DNA of 64,000 nucleotides. Source: Anaerosolibacter carboniphilus. GTDB lineage: Bacteria; Bacillota; Clostridia; Peptostreptococcales; Thermotaleaceae. The position numbers and the translations under genes are program-made. The notes beneath the pieces were generated by a model. That model saw only the letters and a program-made list of their open reading frames with translations. It searched no databases and had not been told where the DNA came from. This document shows positions 49,634-59,734 of the stretch, piece after piece; the stretch's first letter is position 1; every line of letters starts with the position of its first letter. Location: positions 51,285 through 115,284 of the forward strand of contig NZ_JACHEN010000016.1 in NCBI RefSeq assembly GCF_014205875.1. Reading direction: 5' to 3'.

Positions 49634-50740
49634 ATGAGACTTATACCAATTGATGCTGTAAAAGATGGTGCTTTTTTGGCACAACCTTTGTACAACGATA
49701 AAGGACAGATCCTTCTTGCAAAGGGTACTAAGATAAGCAATAAGTTTCGTGATAAAATCAAAGAGGCTGGCTTCTATACTGTCTATATCTTGGATGAATA
49801 TAGCACTGAAGAAATTGAGGATATCATCAAGCCTGAAATTCGTCGTAAAACGATTCATTCTGTCACTACAGTGTTAAACAACATTTCAGATTTCAACAAT
49901 AACGAAAAAAGTTCTCCTTCCAAAAAAAAACTAGAGACCAATATTAATAGTGGTTTAGATCAAATAGAAGAATTGGTAAAAAGCATCGTGGATGATGTGT
50001 TTACTCAGAAAAATGTAATGATTAATCTTGTAGATATTAAAAATAATGATAGCTATACATATTACCATAGTGTGAATGTGGGCATCTTAGCATTGGTCCT
50101 TGGTATTGGTATGAATATGAATAAGATGGATCTTTATGATTTGGTCATGGGTTCCCTCCTACACGATGTGGGCAAAATGTTTATACCAAAAGAAATTCTT
50201 AATAAGAAAGGTAAGCTTAGTCCAGAAGAATTCAATATTATGAAAGAACACACAGTTCGAGGGTTTAATTATTTGAAGGATCATACGGATTTAAATGGCA
50301 AGGTGAGACTCATTGCCCTTCAGCATCAAGAAAAGGTTGATGGTACAGGATATCCTTACAACTTAAAGGGCGAACAGATTTTTCCTCTTTCTAGAATAGC
50401 ATCTATCGCAGATGTCTATGATGCATTAACCTCAGATCGACCCTATCGAAATGGTTTGCATCCAAATGAAGCCGTTGAGTATATCATGGGTTCCGGTGGA
50501 AGATATTTTGATATAGAGATGGTGAAAACTTTTGTAAGAAAAGTTGTTCCTTATCCAATAGGCACCATTGTTAAATTGAGTAATCATTCTGTTGGTATCG
50601 TAGAAGATATAAACCAAGAATATATTCTTAGACCCGTTATTAAAATAATGAAACAAAATGATATGATGGTTTCACCATTTTTATGCGATTTGAAAAGGGA
50701 GCATAATATCGTCATTGAGGGTGTCGTTTATAATCTTTAA
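49634..50740 (+). CDS. HD-GYP domain phosphodiesterase
   Basis: About 368 residues. An N-terminal domain (1-75, PIDAVKDGAFLAQPLYNDKGQILLA) of the DUF3391-like type is followed by an HD-GYP domain (about 125-310). Metal-binding motifs are HDVGKMFIP near residue 176 and HQEKVDGTGYP near 235, with IASIADVYDALTSDRPYR. Predicted to hydrolyse cyclic di-GMP. ATG 49634 follows GAGGTG. No cognate cyclase in the window. The terminator-like dispersed hairpin copy 2 follows. Confidence 0.9.
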   Translation: MRLIPIDAVKDGAFLAQPLYNDKGQILLAKGTKISNKFRDKIKEAGFYTVYILDEYSTEEIEDIIKPEIRRKTIHSVTTVLNNISDFNNNEKSSPSKKKLETNINSGLDQIEELVKSIVDDVFTQKNVMINLVDIKNNDSYTYYHSVNVGILALVLGIGMNMNKMDLYDLVMGSLLHDVGKMFIPKEILNKKGKLSPEEFNIMKEHTVRGFNYLKDHTDLNGKVRLIALQHQEKVDGTGYPYNLKGEQIFPLSRIASIADVYDALTSDRPYRNGLHPNEAVEYIMGSGGRYFDIEMVKTFVRKVVPYPIGTIVKLSNHSVGIVEDINQEYILRPVIKIMKQNDMMVSPFLCDLKREHNIVIEGVVYNL

Positions 50741-50782
50741 TCTATTGTAATGATCTATAGCGAAAAACTTCTTTGAAGATTT

Positions 50783-50837
50783 AACGGAAATTATGAACTT
50801 ATCTACTTATTTTAGAGGTTCATAATTTTCTTTTTGT
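50783..50837. repeat. Dispersed hairpin element, copy 2 (likely terminator of the HD-GYP gene)
   Basis: AAATTATGAAC (50788-50798) and GTTCATAATTT (50818-50828) form an 11-base-pair stem, followed by TCTTTTTGTTTT. Shares ACGGAAATTATGA plus TTATC with the copy at 9792-9845. Confidence 0.6.
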
Positions 50838-50885
50838 TTTAAAAAAATCACAATCTTGGAATACTATTGCTAAGAGGTGATGAAA

Positions 50886-51065
50886 ATGTCAAAAAATAGA
50901 GGAATTGTTCCTGAAGCTAGGATTGCGTTGAATTCATTCAAAGAAGAGATTGCTAAAGATCTAGGCTTGGAGAATTTTACCTATGCGGGCTATGTGGGTG
51001 GAAATATGGTACGGCGTATGGTAGAAGCTGCTGAGAAGGAGCTAGTTGAAAAATATAAGTCCTAG
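50886..51065 (+). CDS. Small acid-soluble spore protein, alpha/beta type
   Basis: Binds and protects DNA in spores and is degraded at germination by the GPR protease. The 59-residue protein has the helix 1 pattern ARIALNSFKEEIAKDLGL (with the GPR-site EIA) and helix 2 pattern TYAGYVGGNMVRRMVEAAE. It is shorter at the N-terminus than Bacillus SspA. ATG 50886 after AGAGGTGATG. A late-sporulation (sigma-G) promoter is expected; only a weak -10-like AATACTA is visible, too near the gene to trust. Confidence 0.9.
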   Translation: MSKNRGIVPEARIALNSFKEEIAKDLGLENFTYAGYVGGNMVRRMVEAAEKELVEKYKS

Positions 51066-51103
51066 AAAAAATATAATCCTGAAGAATCAGGATTATATTT
51101 TTT
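51066..51103 (+). terminator. Terminator after the SASP gene
   Basis: A perfect 17-base-pair stem (51066-51082 against 51087-51103) with an AGAA loop and A/T flanks. Confidence 0.9.
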
Positions 51104-51277
51104 ATTATTATATGTAGTACTGATGTTGGAAAAAGGTTAATCCGTTAAGATTAAGTAAACATACTATGAAACGTATTCCCAGTGTTTTTAAAGAGTTATA
51201 TATACAAAGACTTTAAACAATATTAATGAACTAAATATTATCTAAAGCCTTTTGCATATAGAATTATGGAAAAGCAA

Positions 51278-51703
51278 TCAAAAACATTCGAAATCAACTA
51301 TATTTCTTAAATCTGTTCCAAAATATACCCAGTTAAATCCAGTCCATCTGAAGCCAGCCACAGACCTTGGTCCTACAAATACAAGAAATGCCCAAAATTC
51401 CCTACCACCTCTTAGCCATATATATACAAATCTAAATTGACATGGTCTTATGGCGCCTGGGTCTACAGCAAAGATTGATGGTTGTCCCTGTGGTATAAAA
51501 CTAGGTGGACGCCCTATAGGCGGACGTTGCTGTCCTGGTGGAAAACCAAAAGGCGGTTCCAAAGGAGGGCCAAATGGTGGTCGGATAGGTGCACCGAAAG
51601 GAGGGCTAAAAGGTGGTAATGGCTGCTGTCTCATGTAATATGAATCGTAATTAAAATTGTTTTCATCAGGGTGCTCATTAGTATTTATTTTATCATTATT
51701 CAA
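51278..51703 (-). CDS. Proline-rich surface-type protein with conserved aromatic C-terminus
   Basis: About 141 residues from TTG 51703, which follows AAGGAG. An Asn/Asp-rich start leads into a proline-rich region of repeated PPFG-type units (about 25-75). A C-terminal 55-residue domain full of W, F, Y and R follows (CQFRFVYIWLRGGREFW, FRWTGFNWVYFG, then DFECF at the end). Similar C-termini occur in many spore-forming Firmicutes hypothetical proteins, in my recollection. It could be a spore-coat or exosporium protein, but there is no signal peptide to prove export. Lies next to the SASP gene on the opposite strand. Confidence 0.7.
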   Translation of the reverse strand: MNNDKINTNEHPDENNFNYDSYYMRQQPLPPFSPPFGAPIRPPFGPPLEPPFGFPPGQQRPPIGRPPSFIPQGQPSIFAVDPGAIRPCQFRFVYIWLRGGREFWAFLVFVGPRSVAGFRWTGFNWVYFGTDLRNIVDFECF

Positions 51704-51908
51704 TATGATCACTCCTTAATCTATAACCTAATGATAATATATTTAACGCATTAGCAATTTGTTACATAATAAATTAATTTAAATCATGGTATACCGTAGC
51801 ATTATTATCTTTCGATGTAAAAATTCTTTTAAAACTGTATAATCCTGTATTTTGTTAATGGAGATATTTTTCTGTGAGTATAAATATTGGTATGGTATTA
51901 AAAAAGTA

Positions 51909-51917
51909 TGATATAAT
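51909..51917 (+). promoter_or_regulatory. Extended -10 for the GNAT gene
   Basis: TGATATAAT at 51909-51917 (TGnTATAAT), 72 bases before the start. The -35 side is weak. The 285 bases between the Pro-rich gene and this GNAT gene contain nothing else that I can support. Confidence 0.5.
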
Positions 51918-51988
51918 TTCCTTGTTAGTTTGAACTATATCTTGTCGGATTAGATACAGCAAGATGTAATATAAAGAGGTGGATAATC

Positions 51989-52432
51989 ATGTGTGAAATC
52001 TTTGATATTTTTTATGATGACATTCGGGTTATCAAAGAGCTTTGGGAAAAGAACAGACAGTACCATGAGAATACTTCAGAATACTTTAAGGAATTATATC
52101 GTTCTATTCGTTTTGATCAAAGAATTAAAGCTTTTGGTGTGTTTAATAGGACTACAATGAAAATAACTGTTGCTAAAAGCAATGATGAATTCATCGGATA
52201 TTGTATATCAACAATAACCGATGGAAAGGGAGAACTGGAATCATTACATGTTGATGAGACCCATAGAGGAAAAGGAATTGGAAAAAGACTTGTAGATAAA
52301 CATTTAGAATGGATGAAAGAAAAGAACTGCAAAGTAATTGGCGTAACAGTATCCCAAGAGAATAAATCTACCATAGAATTTTATAAAGAACTTGGATTCT
52401 ATCCAAATACCTTATATATGCAGCAGAGATAG
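51989..52432 (+). CDS. GNAT-family acetyltransferase
   Basis: The 147-residue protein has a clear motif A, LHVDETHRGKGIGKRLVDKHLEW (RxxGxG/A near residue 91), followed by GVTVSQENKSTIEFYKELGFYP, the usual motif B end. AGAGGTGG before the ATG. The acceptor is unknown. Single gene between extended -10 promoter and terminator. Confidence 0.88.
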   Translation: MCEIFDIFYDDIRVIKELWEKNRQYHENTSEYFKELYRSIRFDQRIKAFGVFNRTTMKITVAKSNDEFIGYCISTITDGKGELESLHVDETHRGKGIGKRLVDKHLEWMKEKNCKVIGVTVSQENKSTIEFYKELGFYPNTLYMQQR

Positions 52433-52526
52433 CAATGCAAAATAAAGCAAAAAATTATAGTATTCAGATCAAAATATACAGGAGTATAGATTATGAATAC
52501 TTTTCTGTAATTGATAAACCTTTGAT

Positions 52527-52555
52527 AAAAGAGCAGGAAAAACCTGCTCTTTTTC
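52527..52555 (+). terminator. Terminator after the GNAT gene
   Basis: AAAAGAGCAGG and CCTGCTCTTTT form an 11-base-pair stem with an A5 loop. Confidence 0.85.
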
Positions 52556-52649
52556 ATAACTTTCTTACATAGGAAAAAAGATATACTAGATCCATTACTA
52601 ATCTAATGCAGCTGATATAATTTATTATATACACCAATATAAAAATATT

Positions 52650-52658
52650 TGATATAAT
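52650..52658 (+). promoter_or_regulatory. Extended -10 for miaB
   Basis: TGATATAAT (52650-52658), 57 bases before miaB. The same 9-mer precedes mutS (54193-54201) and the GNAT gene (51909-51917). Confidence 0.5.
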
Positions 52659-52714
52659 AGGGCTTGTATCATGAAACACTAAGAGTAGGAAATTAATTCG
52701 AGGAGGAATTTGCT

Positions 52715-54151
52715 TTGAGCAAGAGAGAAGAAGTCAAGGTATCTGCAGAGGAACTATTAAAACAACAAATTTATATAAATCAAGTCAGACAAGAAAATGA
52801 TGAATATCTTACGGAAAAGGGTAAGAAAAAACTTGCGTGCATAATCACATACGGATGTCAGATGAATGAACACGACTCTGAGAAATTAGCTGGTATGCTG
52901 GATAAGATGGGCTATGCAGAAACCAATTCCATCGATGATGCTAGTTTGGTAATCTACAATACATGCTGCGTCCGTGAAAATGCTGAATTAAAAGTCTATG
53001 GAAACTTAGGTCATCTAAAAGGGCTAAAAAAAGAACGACCTGACATGATTATTGCTGTATGTGGCTGTATGATGCAGCAAGCTCATGTAGTAGATGAAAT
53101 TAAAAGAAAATATACTCATGTAGATCTGGTATTTGGTACCCATAATCTTCATAATTTTCCTCAGCTCCTTGCTAACTGCAAGCAAGCAGATAGTATGCTC
53201 GTAGAAGTGTGGGATGAAGAAGGAGAAGTCATAGAAGGTGTCCCTGTAATACGGAAATACGAATTAAAAACCTATGTAAATATTATGTATGGATGCAATA
53301 ATTTCTGCACCTATTGTATCGTTCCTTATACAAGAGGACGAGAAAGAAGTAGGAATCCTGAAGATATTATCCGCGAAATTGAAGCGCTGGTCGCTGCAGG
53401 GACAAAAGAAGTAACCTTACTAGGGCAGAATGTTAATTCCTATGGAAAAACGTTAGAAACCCCCATGGAGTTTGCTGACCTACTCTTCGAAATTGACAAG
53501 ATCTCTGGATTAGAAAGGGTACGTTTTATGACGTCTCACCCAAAAGATCTTTCTCCAAGACTTATCGAAGCTTTAAGGGATTGTAGAACCTTATGTGAGC
53601 ATATTCATCTTCCTGTTCAATCCGGTAGTTCAGCTATTCTAAAGAAGATGAATCGCCACTATACGAAAGAGCAATATTTGGATCTAGTACAACGTTTACG
53701 TAAAGCAGTTCCAGACATATCCATTACTACAGACATCATTGTGGGTTTTCCTGGAGAAACAGAAGAAGATTTTTTAGAAACCCTTGATTTAGTTCAGCAA
53801 GTGGAGTATGATGCTGCTTTCACATTCTTATATTCAGTACGGGAAGGCACCCCTGCAGCAAAATATGAAGAACAGGTTCCAGATGATATCAAACATCAAC
53901 GTTTTAACAAACTTTTAGACACTTTAAATGGGATTGTTGGAAGAAAGAATGCCCTTTTAAAGGATCAAACTGTTGAAGTCCTCGTGGAAGGCGAAAGTAA
54001 ATCTGACAGTAGTAAATTGATGGGTAGATCAAGAACCAATAAGCTGGTAAACTTCTCAGGTTCCAAGGATATAATCGGTAAAATTGTTCATGTGAAAATT
54101 ACTGATCCTAAAACCTTTAGCTTGAACGGCATCCACATTGAATCACTTTAG
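52715..54151 (+). CDS. miaB: tRNA-2-methylthio-N6-dimethylallyladenosine synthase
   Basis: Radical-SAM methylthiotransferase that acts after MiaA at A37. The 478-residue protein has the N-terminal MTTase domain with three cluster Cys in [22 protein letters not shown] and AVCGCMMQQ. The radical-SAM CxxxCxxC is in [19 protein letters not shown], and a C-terminal TRAM domain follows. TTG start after GAGGAGG. The order miaB-mutS-mutL-miaA-hfq is like that of Bacillus. Confidence 0.96.
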   Translation: MSKREEVKVSAEELLKQQIYINQVRQENDEYLTEKGKKKLACIITYGCQMNEHDSEKLAGMLDKMGYAETNSIDDASLVIYNTCCVRENAELKVYGNLGHLKGLKKERPDMIIAVCGCMMQQAHVVDEIKRKYTHVDLVFGTHNLHNFPQLLANCKQADSMLVEVWDEEGEVIEGVPVIRKYELKTYVNIMYGCNNFCTYCIVPYTRGRERSRNPEDIIREIEALVAAGTKEVTLLGQNVNSYGKTLETPMEFADLLFEIDKISGLERVRFMTSHPKDLSPRLIEALRDCRTLCEHIHLPVQSGSSAILKKMNRHYTKEQYLDLVQRLRKAVPDISITTDIIVGFPGETEEDFLETLDLVQQVEYDAAFTFLYSVREGTPAAKYEEQVPDDIKHQRFNKLLDTLNGIVGRKNALLKDQTVEVLVEGESKSDSSKLMGRSRTNKLVNFSGSKDIIGKIVHVKITDPKTFSLNGIHIESL

Positions 54152-54157
54152 CTATAG

Positions 54158-54186
54158 ATAAAACCAAGGATTTCCTTGGTTTTATG
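54158..54186 (+). terminator. Terminator after miaB
   Basis: ATAAAACCAAGGA and TCCTTGGTTTTAT form a 13-base-pair stem with a TT loop. Confidence 0.75.
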
Positions 54187-54192
54187 AATTTA

Positions 54193-54201
54193 TGATATAA
54201 T
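54193..54201 (+). promoter_or_regulatory. Extended -10 for the mutS operon
   Basis: TGATATAAT 35 bases before mutS, no strong -35. It provides a promoter between miaB's terminator and mutS. Confidence 0.5.
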
Positions 54202-54235
54202 AAATAAAGAACAAGTTGTTATGGGGGGATGGAAA

Positions 54236-56863
54236 ATGGAGAACCTAACTCCAATGATGCGACAATATTTAGAGCTTAAAGAATCATATAAAGATTGTAT
54301 CTTATTCTTTCGGTTAGGCGATTTTTACGAAATGTTTTTTGAAGATGCTCTTACTGCAGCTAGAGAGCTGGAGATTACATTGACAGGACGTGATTGTGGA
54401 CTAGCTGAGAGAGCTCCAATGTGTGGAGTTCCATATCATGCTGCTGACAATTACATTTCTAAACTAATCGACAAGGGCTATAAGGTTGCTATTGGTGAAC
54501 AGGTTGAAGATCCTGCAGTTGCCAAAGGTATTGTAAGGCGAGATGTTGTACGGGTAATCACACCGGGTACATTAATTGATCCTCATTTACTGCCTGAAAA
54601 GGAGAATAATTATATCATGTCCATCTTCTTAGGAAAATCTGGTATAGGCATTACCTTTGCAGATATTTCTACAGGCGAACTACGGACTACTGAGTTCTCT
54701 GGTTCAAAGGCAAATTCAAGTCTACTGGATGAGGTAGCTAAAATATCACCCAAAGAAATTATTATGAATGATACAGAATATCACGGTACATCTGTAGAAA
54801 CTACTATCAAAAGCTTTCTATCTATCAACTTATATATATTCGATACTTGGGCTTTCGAAAATAACTTTGCTGAAAAGAAAATTAAAGATCATTATCATAT
54901 CCTATCTTTAGATGGTCTAGGTTTGGTGGACAAACCTAATAGTGTTGCAGCCACAGGGGCATTGTTGGAATATTTGCAGCAAACTCAAAAAAGTACTTTA
55001 AACCACATGAATCATGTGAAATTTTATACGTCAGAGCAATATATGATTTTAGATAAGTTCACCCGAAGAAATCTTGAACTAACTGAAACTATGCGTGATA
55101 AGGTAAAAAAAGGATCTTTGCTTTGGGTTTTAGATCGTACATCCACTGCCATGGGTGCCAGAATATTAAGGCGTTGGGTTGAAGAGCCATTACGGGATAT
55201 ACAAGCGATCGTTACCAGATTAGAAGTTGTGGATGAACTAAAAAATAATCTACTTCTGCGGGAAGATTTAAAGGAATTGTTGAATCAAGTTTATGATTTA
55301 GAGCGATTGGCTGGGAGAATAGCTTATGGAAATGCAAATGGAAGAGATTTGATTGCATTAAAGCTTTCCCTTGAGGTTTTACCACAAATAAAGAATCTAT
55401 TGAATAGTATTCACGCTGACGGGTTGAAAGCTATTCTTGCCCAGATTGATACACTTGAAGATATATATCATCTCATTCACAATGCTATTGTTGAAAATCC
55501 ACCATTAGGCATTAAGGAAGGTGGTCTCATTAAGGATTCCTACGATCCTGAAATCGCCGTTCTACGAGAGGCGATCACAAATGGGAAAACATGGATCACT
55601 AACTTAGAACACCAAGAGCGGCAATCTACAGGTATTAAATCTCTAAAAATCAGCTATAATAAAGTTTTTGGCTACTATATTGAGATTACAAAATCAAATA
55701 TAGGTCTTGCTCCGAAGCACTATGAGCGTAAGCAAACCCTCGCGAATGCAGAGCGCTATATTATCCCTGAGCTTAAGGAGATAGAATCAAAGATTCTAGG
55801 CGCTGAGGAAAAGATTGTTGAACTTGAATATCAAGTATTTATTCAGGTGAGAAATGAAATTAGTCAATACACAGAAAGAATTCAAACCACAGCATCCGCT
55901 CTAGCTCAGTTGGATGGACTTTTGTCTTTTGCTGAAGTAAGCGATAAATCTGGCTATGTTAAGCCTGAAATATCACAGGATGATCGTTTGGAAATCATCA
56001 ATGGACGACACCCTGTTGTAGAGCGTTCTATGGCCTTTGGTTCATTTGTAGCAAATGATACGAGTCTTGATACTGGGAAAAATCGTTTTGCAATCATAAC
56101 AGGTCCCAATATGGCAGGAAAATCTACTTACATGCGTCAGGTAGCGCTGATTGTTTTAATGGCGCAAATTGGTTGTTTTGTTCCAGCAGATCAAGCAACC
56201 ATCGGAATTGTTGACAGGATATTTACGCGAGTCGGCGCTTCTGACGACCTTTCTCAAGGCCAAAGTACCTTCATGGTAGAAATGAGTGAATTAGCCAATA
56301 TCTTAAATAATGCCACCACAAAAAGCCTAATTATCTTAGATGAAATCGGTCGAGGAACAAGTACCTATGATGGATTAAGTATTGCATGGGCTGTCGTTGA
56401 GTATATAAGTAATCATGAAAATATCGGTGCGCGGACTCTGTTTGCAACCCACTATCATGAATTGACGGAGCTGGAAGGTATCATTGAAGGCGTGAATAAT
56501 TACTGCATCTCAGTAAAAGAGCATGGGGATGATATTATTTTCCTTCGTAAAATCATTCCAGGGGGCGCAGATCAAAGCTATGGAATCCAAGTAGCAAAGC
56601 TGGCAGGAATTACTGATGCTGTAATCACACGGGCTAAACAAATACTTCAAGAGCTTGAAGCCAATGATATTAATCGTTCCAAACTGCCTCAGCGCGTGAA
56701 TAAACCATCTAAGAAGGGAAGAGAAGAACAATATCAAATAACGATGTTTTCTGATTCTAACGAAGATATTCTAAATGAACTGAAAAGCATAGATATTGTG
56801 AATATTACACCTATGGAAGCCATGAATCGATTGTATAAGCTTGTAAATATGACAAAAAAATAA
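54236..56863 (+). CDS. mutS: DNA mismatch repair protein MutS
   Basis: Recognises mismatches and small loops. About 875 residues. The mismatch-binding N-terminal domain has the Phe-x-Glu in FYEMFFEDA near 39. Connector, core and clamp domains follow. The ATPase has GPNMAGKSTYMRQ near 622, DEIGRGTSTYDGLS and TLFATHYHELTEL. A short C-terminal tail follows. ATG 54236 follows GGGGGGAT by 6 bases; ATG 54221 precedes that ribosome binding site. Co-transcribed with mutL. Confidence 0.97.
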   Translation: MENLTPMMRQYLELKESYKDCILFFRLGDFYEMFFEDALTAARELEITLTGRDCGLAERAPMCGVPYHAADNYISKLIDKGYKVAIGEQVEDPAVAKGIVRRDVVRVITPGTLIDPHLLPEKENNYIMSIFLGKSGIGITFADISTGELRTTEFSGSKANSSLLDEVAKISPKEIIMNDTEYHGTSVETTIKSFLSINLYIFDTWAFENNFAEKKIKDHYHILSLDGLGLVDKPNSVAATGALLEYLQQTQKSTLNHMNHVKFYTSEQYMILDKFTRRNLELTETMRDKVKKGSLLWVLDRTSTAMGARILRRWVEEPLRDIQAIVTRLEVVDELKNNLLLREDLKELLNQVYDLERLAGRIAYGNANGRDLIALKLSLEVLPQIKNLLNSIHADGLKAILAQIDTLEDIYHLIHNAIVENPPLGIKEGGLIKDSYDPEIAVLREAITNGKTWITNLEHQERQSTGIKSLKISYNKVFGYYIEITKSNIGLAPKHYERKQTLANAERYIIPELKEIESKILGAEEKIVELEYQVFIQVRNEISQYTERIQTTASALAQLDGLLSFAEVSDKSGYVKPEISQDDRLEIINGRHPVVERSMAFGSFVANDTSLDTGKNRFAIITGPNMAGKSTYMRQVALIVLMAQIGCFVPADQATIGIVDRIFTRVGASDDLSQGQSTFMVEMSELANILNNATTKSLIILDEIGRGTSTYDGLSIAWAVVEYISNHENIGARTLFATHYHELTELEGIIEGVNNYCISVKEHGDDIIFLRKIIPGGADQSYGIQVAKLAGITDAVITRAKQILQELEANDINRSKLPQRVNKPSKKGREEQYQITMFSDSNEDILNELKSIDIVNITPMEAMNRLYKLVNMTKK

Positions 56864-56873
56864 AGGTGATGTT

Positions 56874-58736
56874 ATGAATAATCGTATAATAAAATTAGAC
56901 CCCCTTACTGCCAACAAAATTGCAGCCGGAGAAGTAGTGGATAGGCCTGCCTCTGTCGTAAAAGAGTTGGTTGAGAATGCCATTGATGCTCAGGCTACAT
57001 CAATCGTTGTAGAAATACGGGAAGGCGGAAAAACATTTATACGGGTTACTGACAATGGTTCTGGTATAGATGAGACGGATATAGAACTGGCATTTGAGCG
57101 GCATGCCACGAGTAAGTTAAGGAATATTGAGGATCTAAACACCATTCTTTCTTTGGGTTTTAGAGGGGAGGCTTTAGCTAGTATCTCTTCCGTATCTCAG
57201 ATTGAGCTTGTGACAAAGACTGAGACCTCAGACAGCGGTATCGTTCTTGAACTCCATAGTGGTAAAATCATATCCCGTAATAGAATAGGAACAACAAAAG
57301 GCACCACTTTTGTCATAAAAAACTTGTTTTATAATACACCTGCCCGTTTAAAGTTTATGAAATCATCTTCTACAGAAGCAGCTTATATAAATGATGTGGT
57401 CAGTAGATTAGCGATGGCCCATCCAAATATTGCAGTTCGGTTCATTAATAATGAAAGTATTATTTTTTCAACCTCAGGCTCAGGTAATGTCATCCACAAT
57501 ATCGCCAGCATTTATGGGAAAGAATTAGCGAAAAATATCTATCACTTTAAAAAAGAACATGGGGAAATAAGTCTTGAGGCTTTTGTTGCCAAGCCTTCTT
57601 TCCATAGAGGCAATAGGCAGCTCCAATCATTTTTTATTAATGGTCGTTACATAAAGAGTCTATTGCTCCAAAACAGTGTTGAAGAGGCCTACAGGACCCT
57701 TCTTCCAATTAATAAATACCCCATTTGTTTTCTTTATCTTACTATGTCTCCAGAACTAATTGATGTAAATATACATCCAACAAAGCTCGAAATCAAATTT
57801 AGCAACGATGAAATACTGAAGCCTTTCATTACTAGATGCATCAAAGAAGCCCTATACCGGCAGAACTTAATCCCTGAGGTTTCTTTTGAAACTACAAAAG
57901 TAAAGGATAACTCCCTAGATAATGTTATCGACCTCCTGCCATTAAAGGAGACCACTCAGCCATTTATAGAAAAGAGTAATGTTATCATTAAAAAACAAGT
58001 AGAGGATAAATTTCCTGTTTTTACAAATAATAAAGTTGAACAAAAAAATGATTTTCCAAAAGTACATGAAGAGCAAATGATATTTGAATCTTCTGTACCT
58101 TCTCCTACACCAACAAATCATCAAGGTAATTTTAGTGAAAAGCTGCCAATTGAAAACATCAAGATTAGCGATATAACGATTATTGGTCAGCTGTTTCATA
58201 CATATCTTGTGGGTGAATACAAGGAAGCTCTATTTTTAATTGATCAACATGCTGCTCATGAGCGAATTATATTTGAATGGATGCTAAACAGATTTAGATC
58301 TCGATCGGTTATGGTTCAGCAGCTATTGGTTCCAATTGTTGTAGAATTGACTTTAGGTGAGTGGTCTGCGGTCATGGATAATCATGATTTGCTTTCTCAA
58401 TTTGGCTTTGAAGTTGAAGATTTTGGGCAGCATACAGTCCTGATTCGTTCAGTACCCATGATCATGGGTGAACCTGAAGCCAAAAGCTTTTTCCACGAAA
58501 TCGTAGATCACTTTGTCAAGGAGCATTTTCACATTACAGATTATAAGATAGATAAAATTATTGCTATGGCCTGCAAAGAAGCTATAAAGGCCAAGGATAA
58601 ACTTGATACCATAGAGATGCATGAACTATTAAAACAGCTTGAAGACCTTGAAAATCCATACACATGCCCTCATGGTAGACCAATCATTGTGTCCATATCT
58701 AAGTATGAAATTGAGAAAAAATTTAAAAGGGTTTAA
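56874..58736 (+). CDS. mutL: DNA mismatch repair endonuclease MutL
   Basis: The 620-residue protein has the GHKL ATPase at the N-terminus (KIAAGEVVDRPASVVKELVENAIDA in pieces, DNGSGID, GFRGEALASI) and a variable linker (about 330-430). The C-terminal domain carries the endonuclease metal motif DQHAAHERIIFE (DQHA(X)2E(X)4E), ACKEAIKAKDKL and CPHGRPI. The nicking motif is expected since methyl-directed MutH is absent from Firmicutes. AAGGTGATG before the ATG. Confidence 0.97.
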   Translation: MNNRIIKLDPLTANKIAAGEVVDRPASVVKELVENAIDAQATSIVVEIREGGKTFIRVTDNGSGIDETDIELAFERHATSKLRNIEDLNTILSLGFRGEALASISSVSQIELVTKTETSDSGIVLELHSGKIISRNRIGTTKGTTFVIKNLFYNTPARLKFMKSSSTEAAYINDVVSRLAMAHPNIAVRFINNESIIFSTSGSGNVIHNIASIYGKELAKNIYHFKKEHGEISLEAFVAKPSFHRGNRQLQSFFINGRYIKSLLLQNSVEEAYRTLLPINKYPICFLYLTMSPELIDVNIHPTKLEIKFSNDEILKPFITRCIKEALYRQNLIPEVSFETTKVKDNSLDNVIDLLPLKETTQPFIEKSNVIIKKQVEDKFPVFTNNKVEQKNDFPKVHEEQMIFESSVPSPTPTNHQGNFSEKLPIENIKISDITIIGQLFHTYLVGEYKEALFLIDQHAAHERIIFEWMLNRFRSRSVMVQQLLVPIVVELTLGEWSAVMDNHDLLSQFGFEVEDFGQHTVLIRSVPMIMGEPEAKSFFHEIVDHFVKEHFHITDYKIDKIIAMACKEAIKAKDKLDTIEMHELLKQLEDLENPYTCPHGRPIIVSISKYEIEKKFKRV

Positions 58737-58748
58737 TGGAGGACAAAT

Positions 58749-59690
58749 ATGGGAAAACCGCTTTTGATTATTGTAGGACCTACGGCGGTGGGTAAAACAG
58801 AAACATCTATTTCTATTGCAAAAAAACTAAATGGCGAAATCATTTCTGCCGATTCTATACAGGTCTATAAACACTTAGATATTGGTAGCGCAAAGCCTAG
58901 CCTTACTGAACAGGAAGGTATTCCCCATTATCTCATGGATGAAATCGACCCCAGGGAAAATTTTTCTGTTTCAGATTTTCAACGTAAAGCAAAAGAATAT
59001 ATTCATCTCATTTATGATAAGCATAAACTTCCGATCATCGTTGGAGGCACAGGTTTATATGTTAACTCCATCATCTATCAGATGGATTTTACCAGCACTG
59101 CATCCAATTGGAGCTTAAGAAAACAATTAGAAGAAGAAGCAGAATTATATGGAAATGAATCTTTGCATCATAAACTCAGAGAAGTAGATAAGGATGCTGC
59201 TGACAGAATTCATCCTAATAATGTAAAACGTGTCATTCGCGCTCTAGAAGTATATTATGAAAGTGGGGATAAGATCCATGATTTCAAAAATACTTTCGTT
59301 GAAAATCCTGAATACGATTATGTTCTCATCGGACTCATACGAAACAGACAACAACTGTATGAACGAATCAACCAAAGAGTAGATTTATTAATTGAAAATG
59401 GACTGGTTGATGAAGTAAAGCATCTTATGGCATTAGGACTAGATGAGGATAATATTTCCATGAAAGGACTAGGATATAAAGAGATTGTCGGATATCTTAA
59501 AGGTGCTTATGGGTTTGATCAAGCCATAGAAATTCTGAAGAGAGATACTCGTCGCTACGCTAAGCGTCAATTAACGTGGTTTCGACGATATGATAAAATA
59601 AATTGGTTCGATATAAACGATTTCGAATCAAAAGATGCTTTGGTTTATAACATTATTCAATATGTGGAAGGAAAATTAAGCTTAATATAG
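58749..59690 (+). CDS. miaA: tRNA dimethylallyltransferase
   Basis: Adds a dimethylallyl group to A37 of UNN-decoding tRNAs, providing the substrate of MiaB encoded 5 kb upstream. The 313-residue protein has the P-loop GPTAVGKTE at 10-18, DSIQVYKHLDIGSAKP, VGGTGLYVNSIIY and the C-terminal YAKRQLTWFR. GGAGG before the ATG, 12 bases after mutL. Confidence 0.96.
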   Translation: MGKPLLIIVGPTAVGKTETSISIAKKLNGEIISADSIQVYKHLDIGSAKPSLTEQEGIPHYLMDEIDPRENFSVSDFQRKAKEYIHLIYDKHKLPIIVGGTGLYVNSIIYQMDFTSTASNWSLRKQLEEEAELYGNESLHHKLREVDKDAADRIHPNNVKRVIRALEVYYESGDKIHDFKNTFVENPEYDYVLIGLIRNRQQLYERINQRVDLLIENGLVDEVKHLMALGLDEDNISMKGLGYKEIVGYLKGAYGFDQAIEILKRDTRRYAKRQLTWFRRYDKINWFDINDFESKDALVYNIIQYVEGKLSLI

Positions 59691-59734
59691 AATAATTTAG
59701 TAATCAGAGATTGATTAAATAGGAGGGGTTATAA

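Noticed and set aside
51066..51277. Search for a small gene between the SASP gene and the proline-rich gene
   Set aside because: Apart from the SASP terminator only AT-rich sequence is present; no frame has a start with ribosome binding site.
51450..51638. Glycine-rich 62-codon plus-strand frame
   Set aside because: Antisense image of the proline-rich codons of the minus-strand gene, whose own ribosome binding site and family-like C-terminus favour the minus reading.
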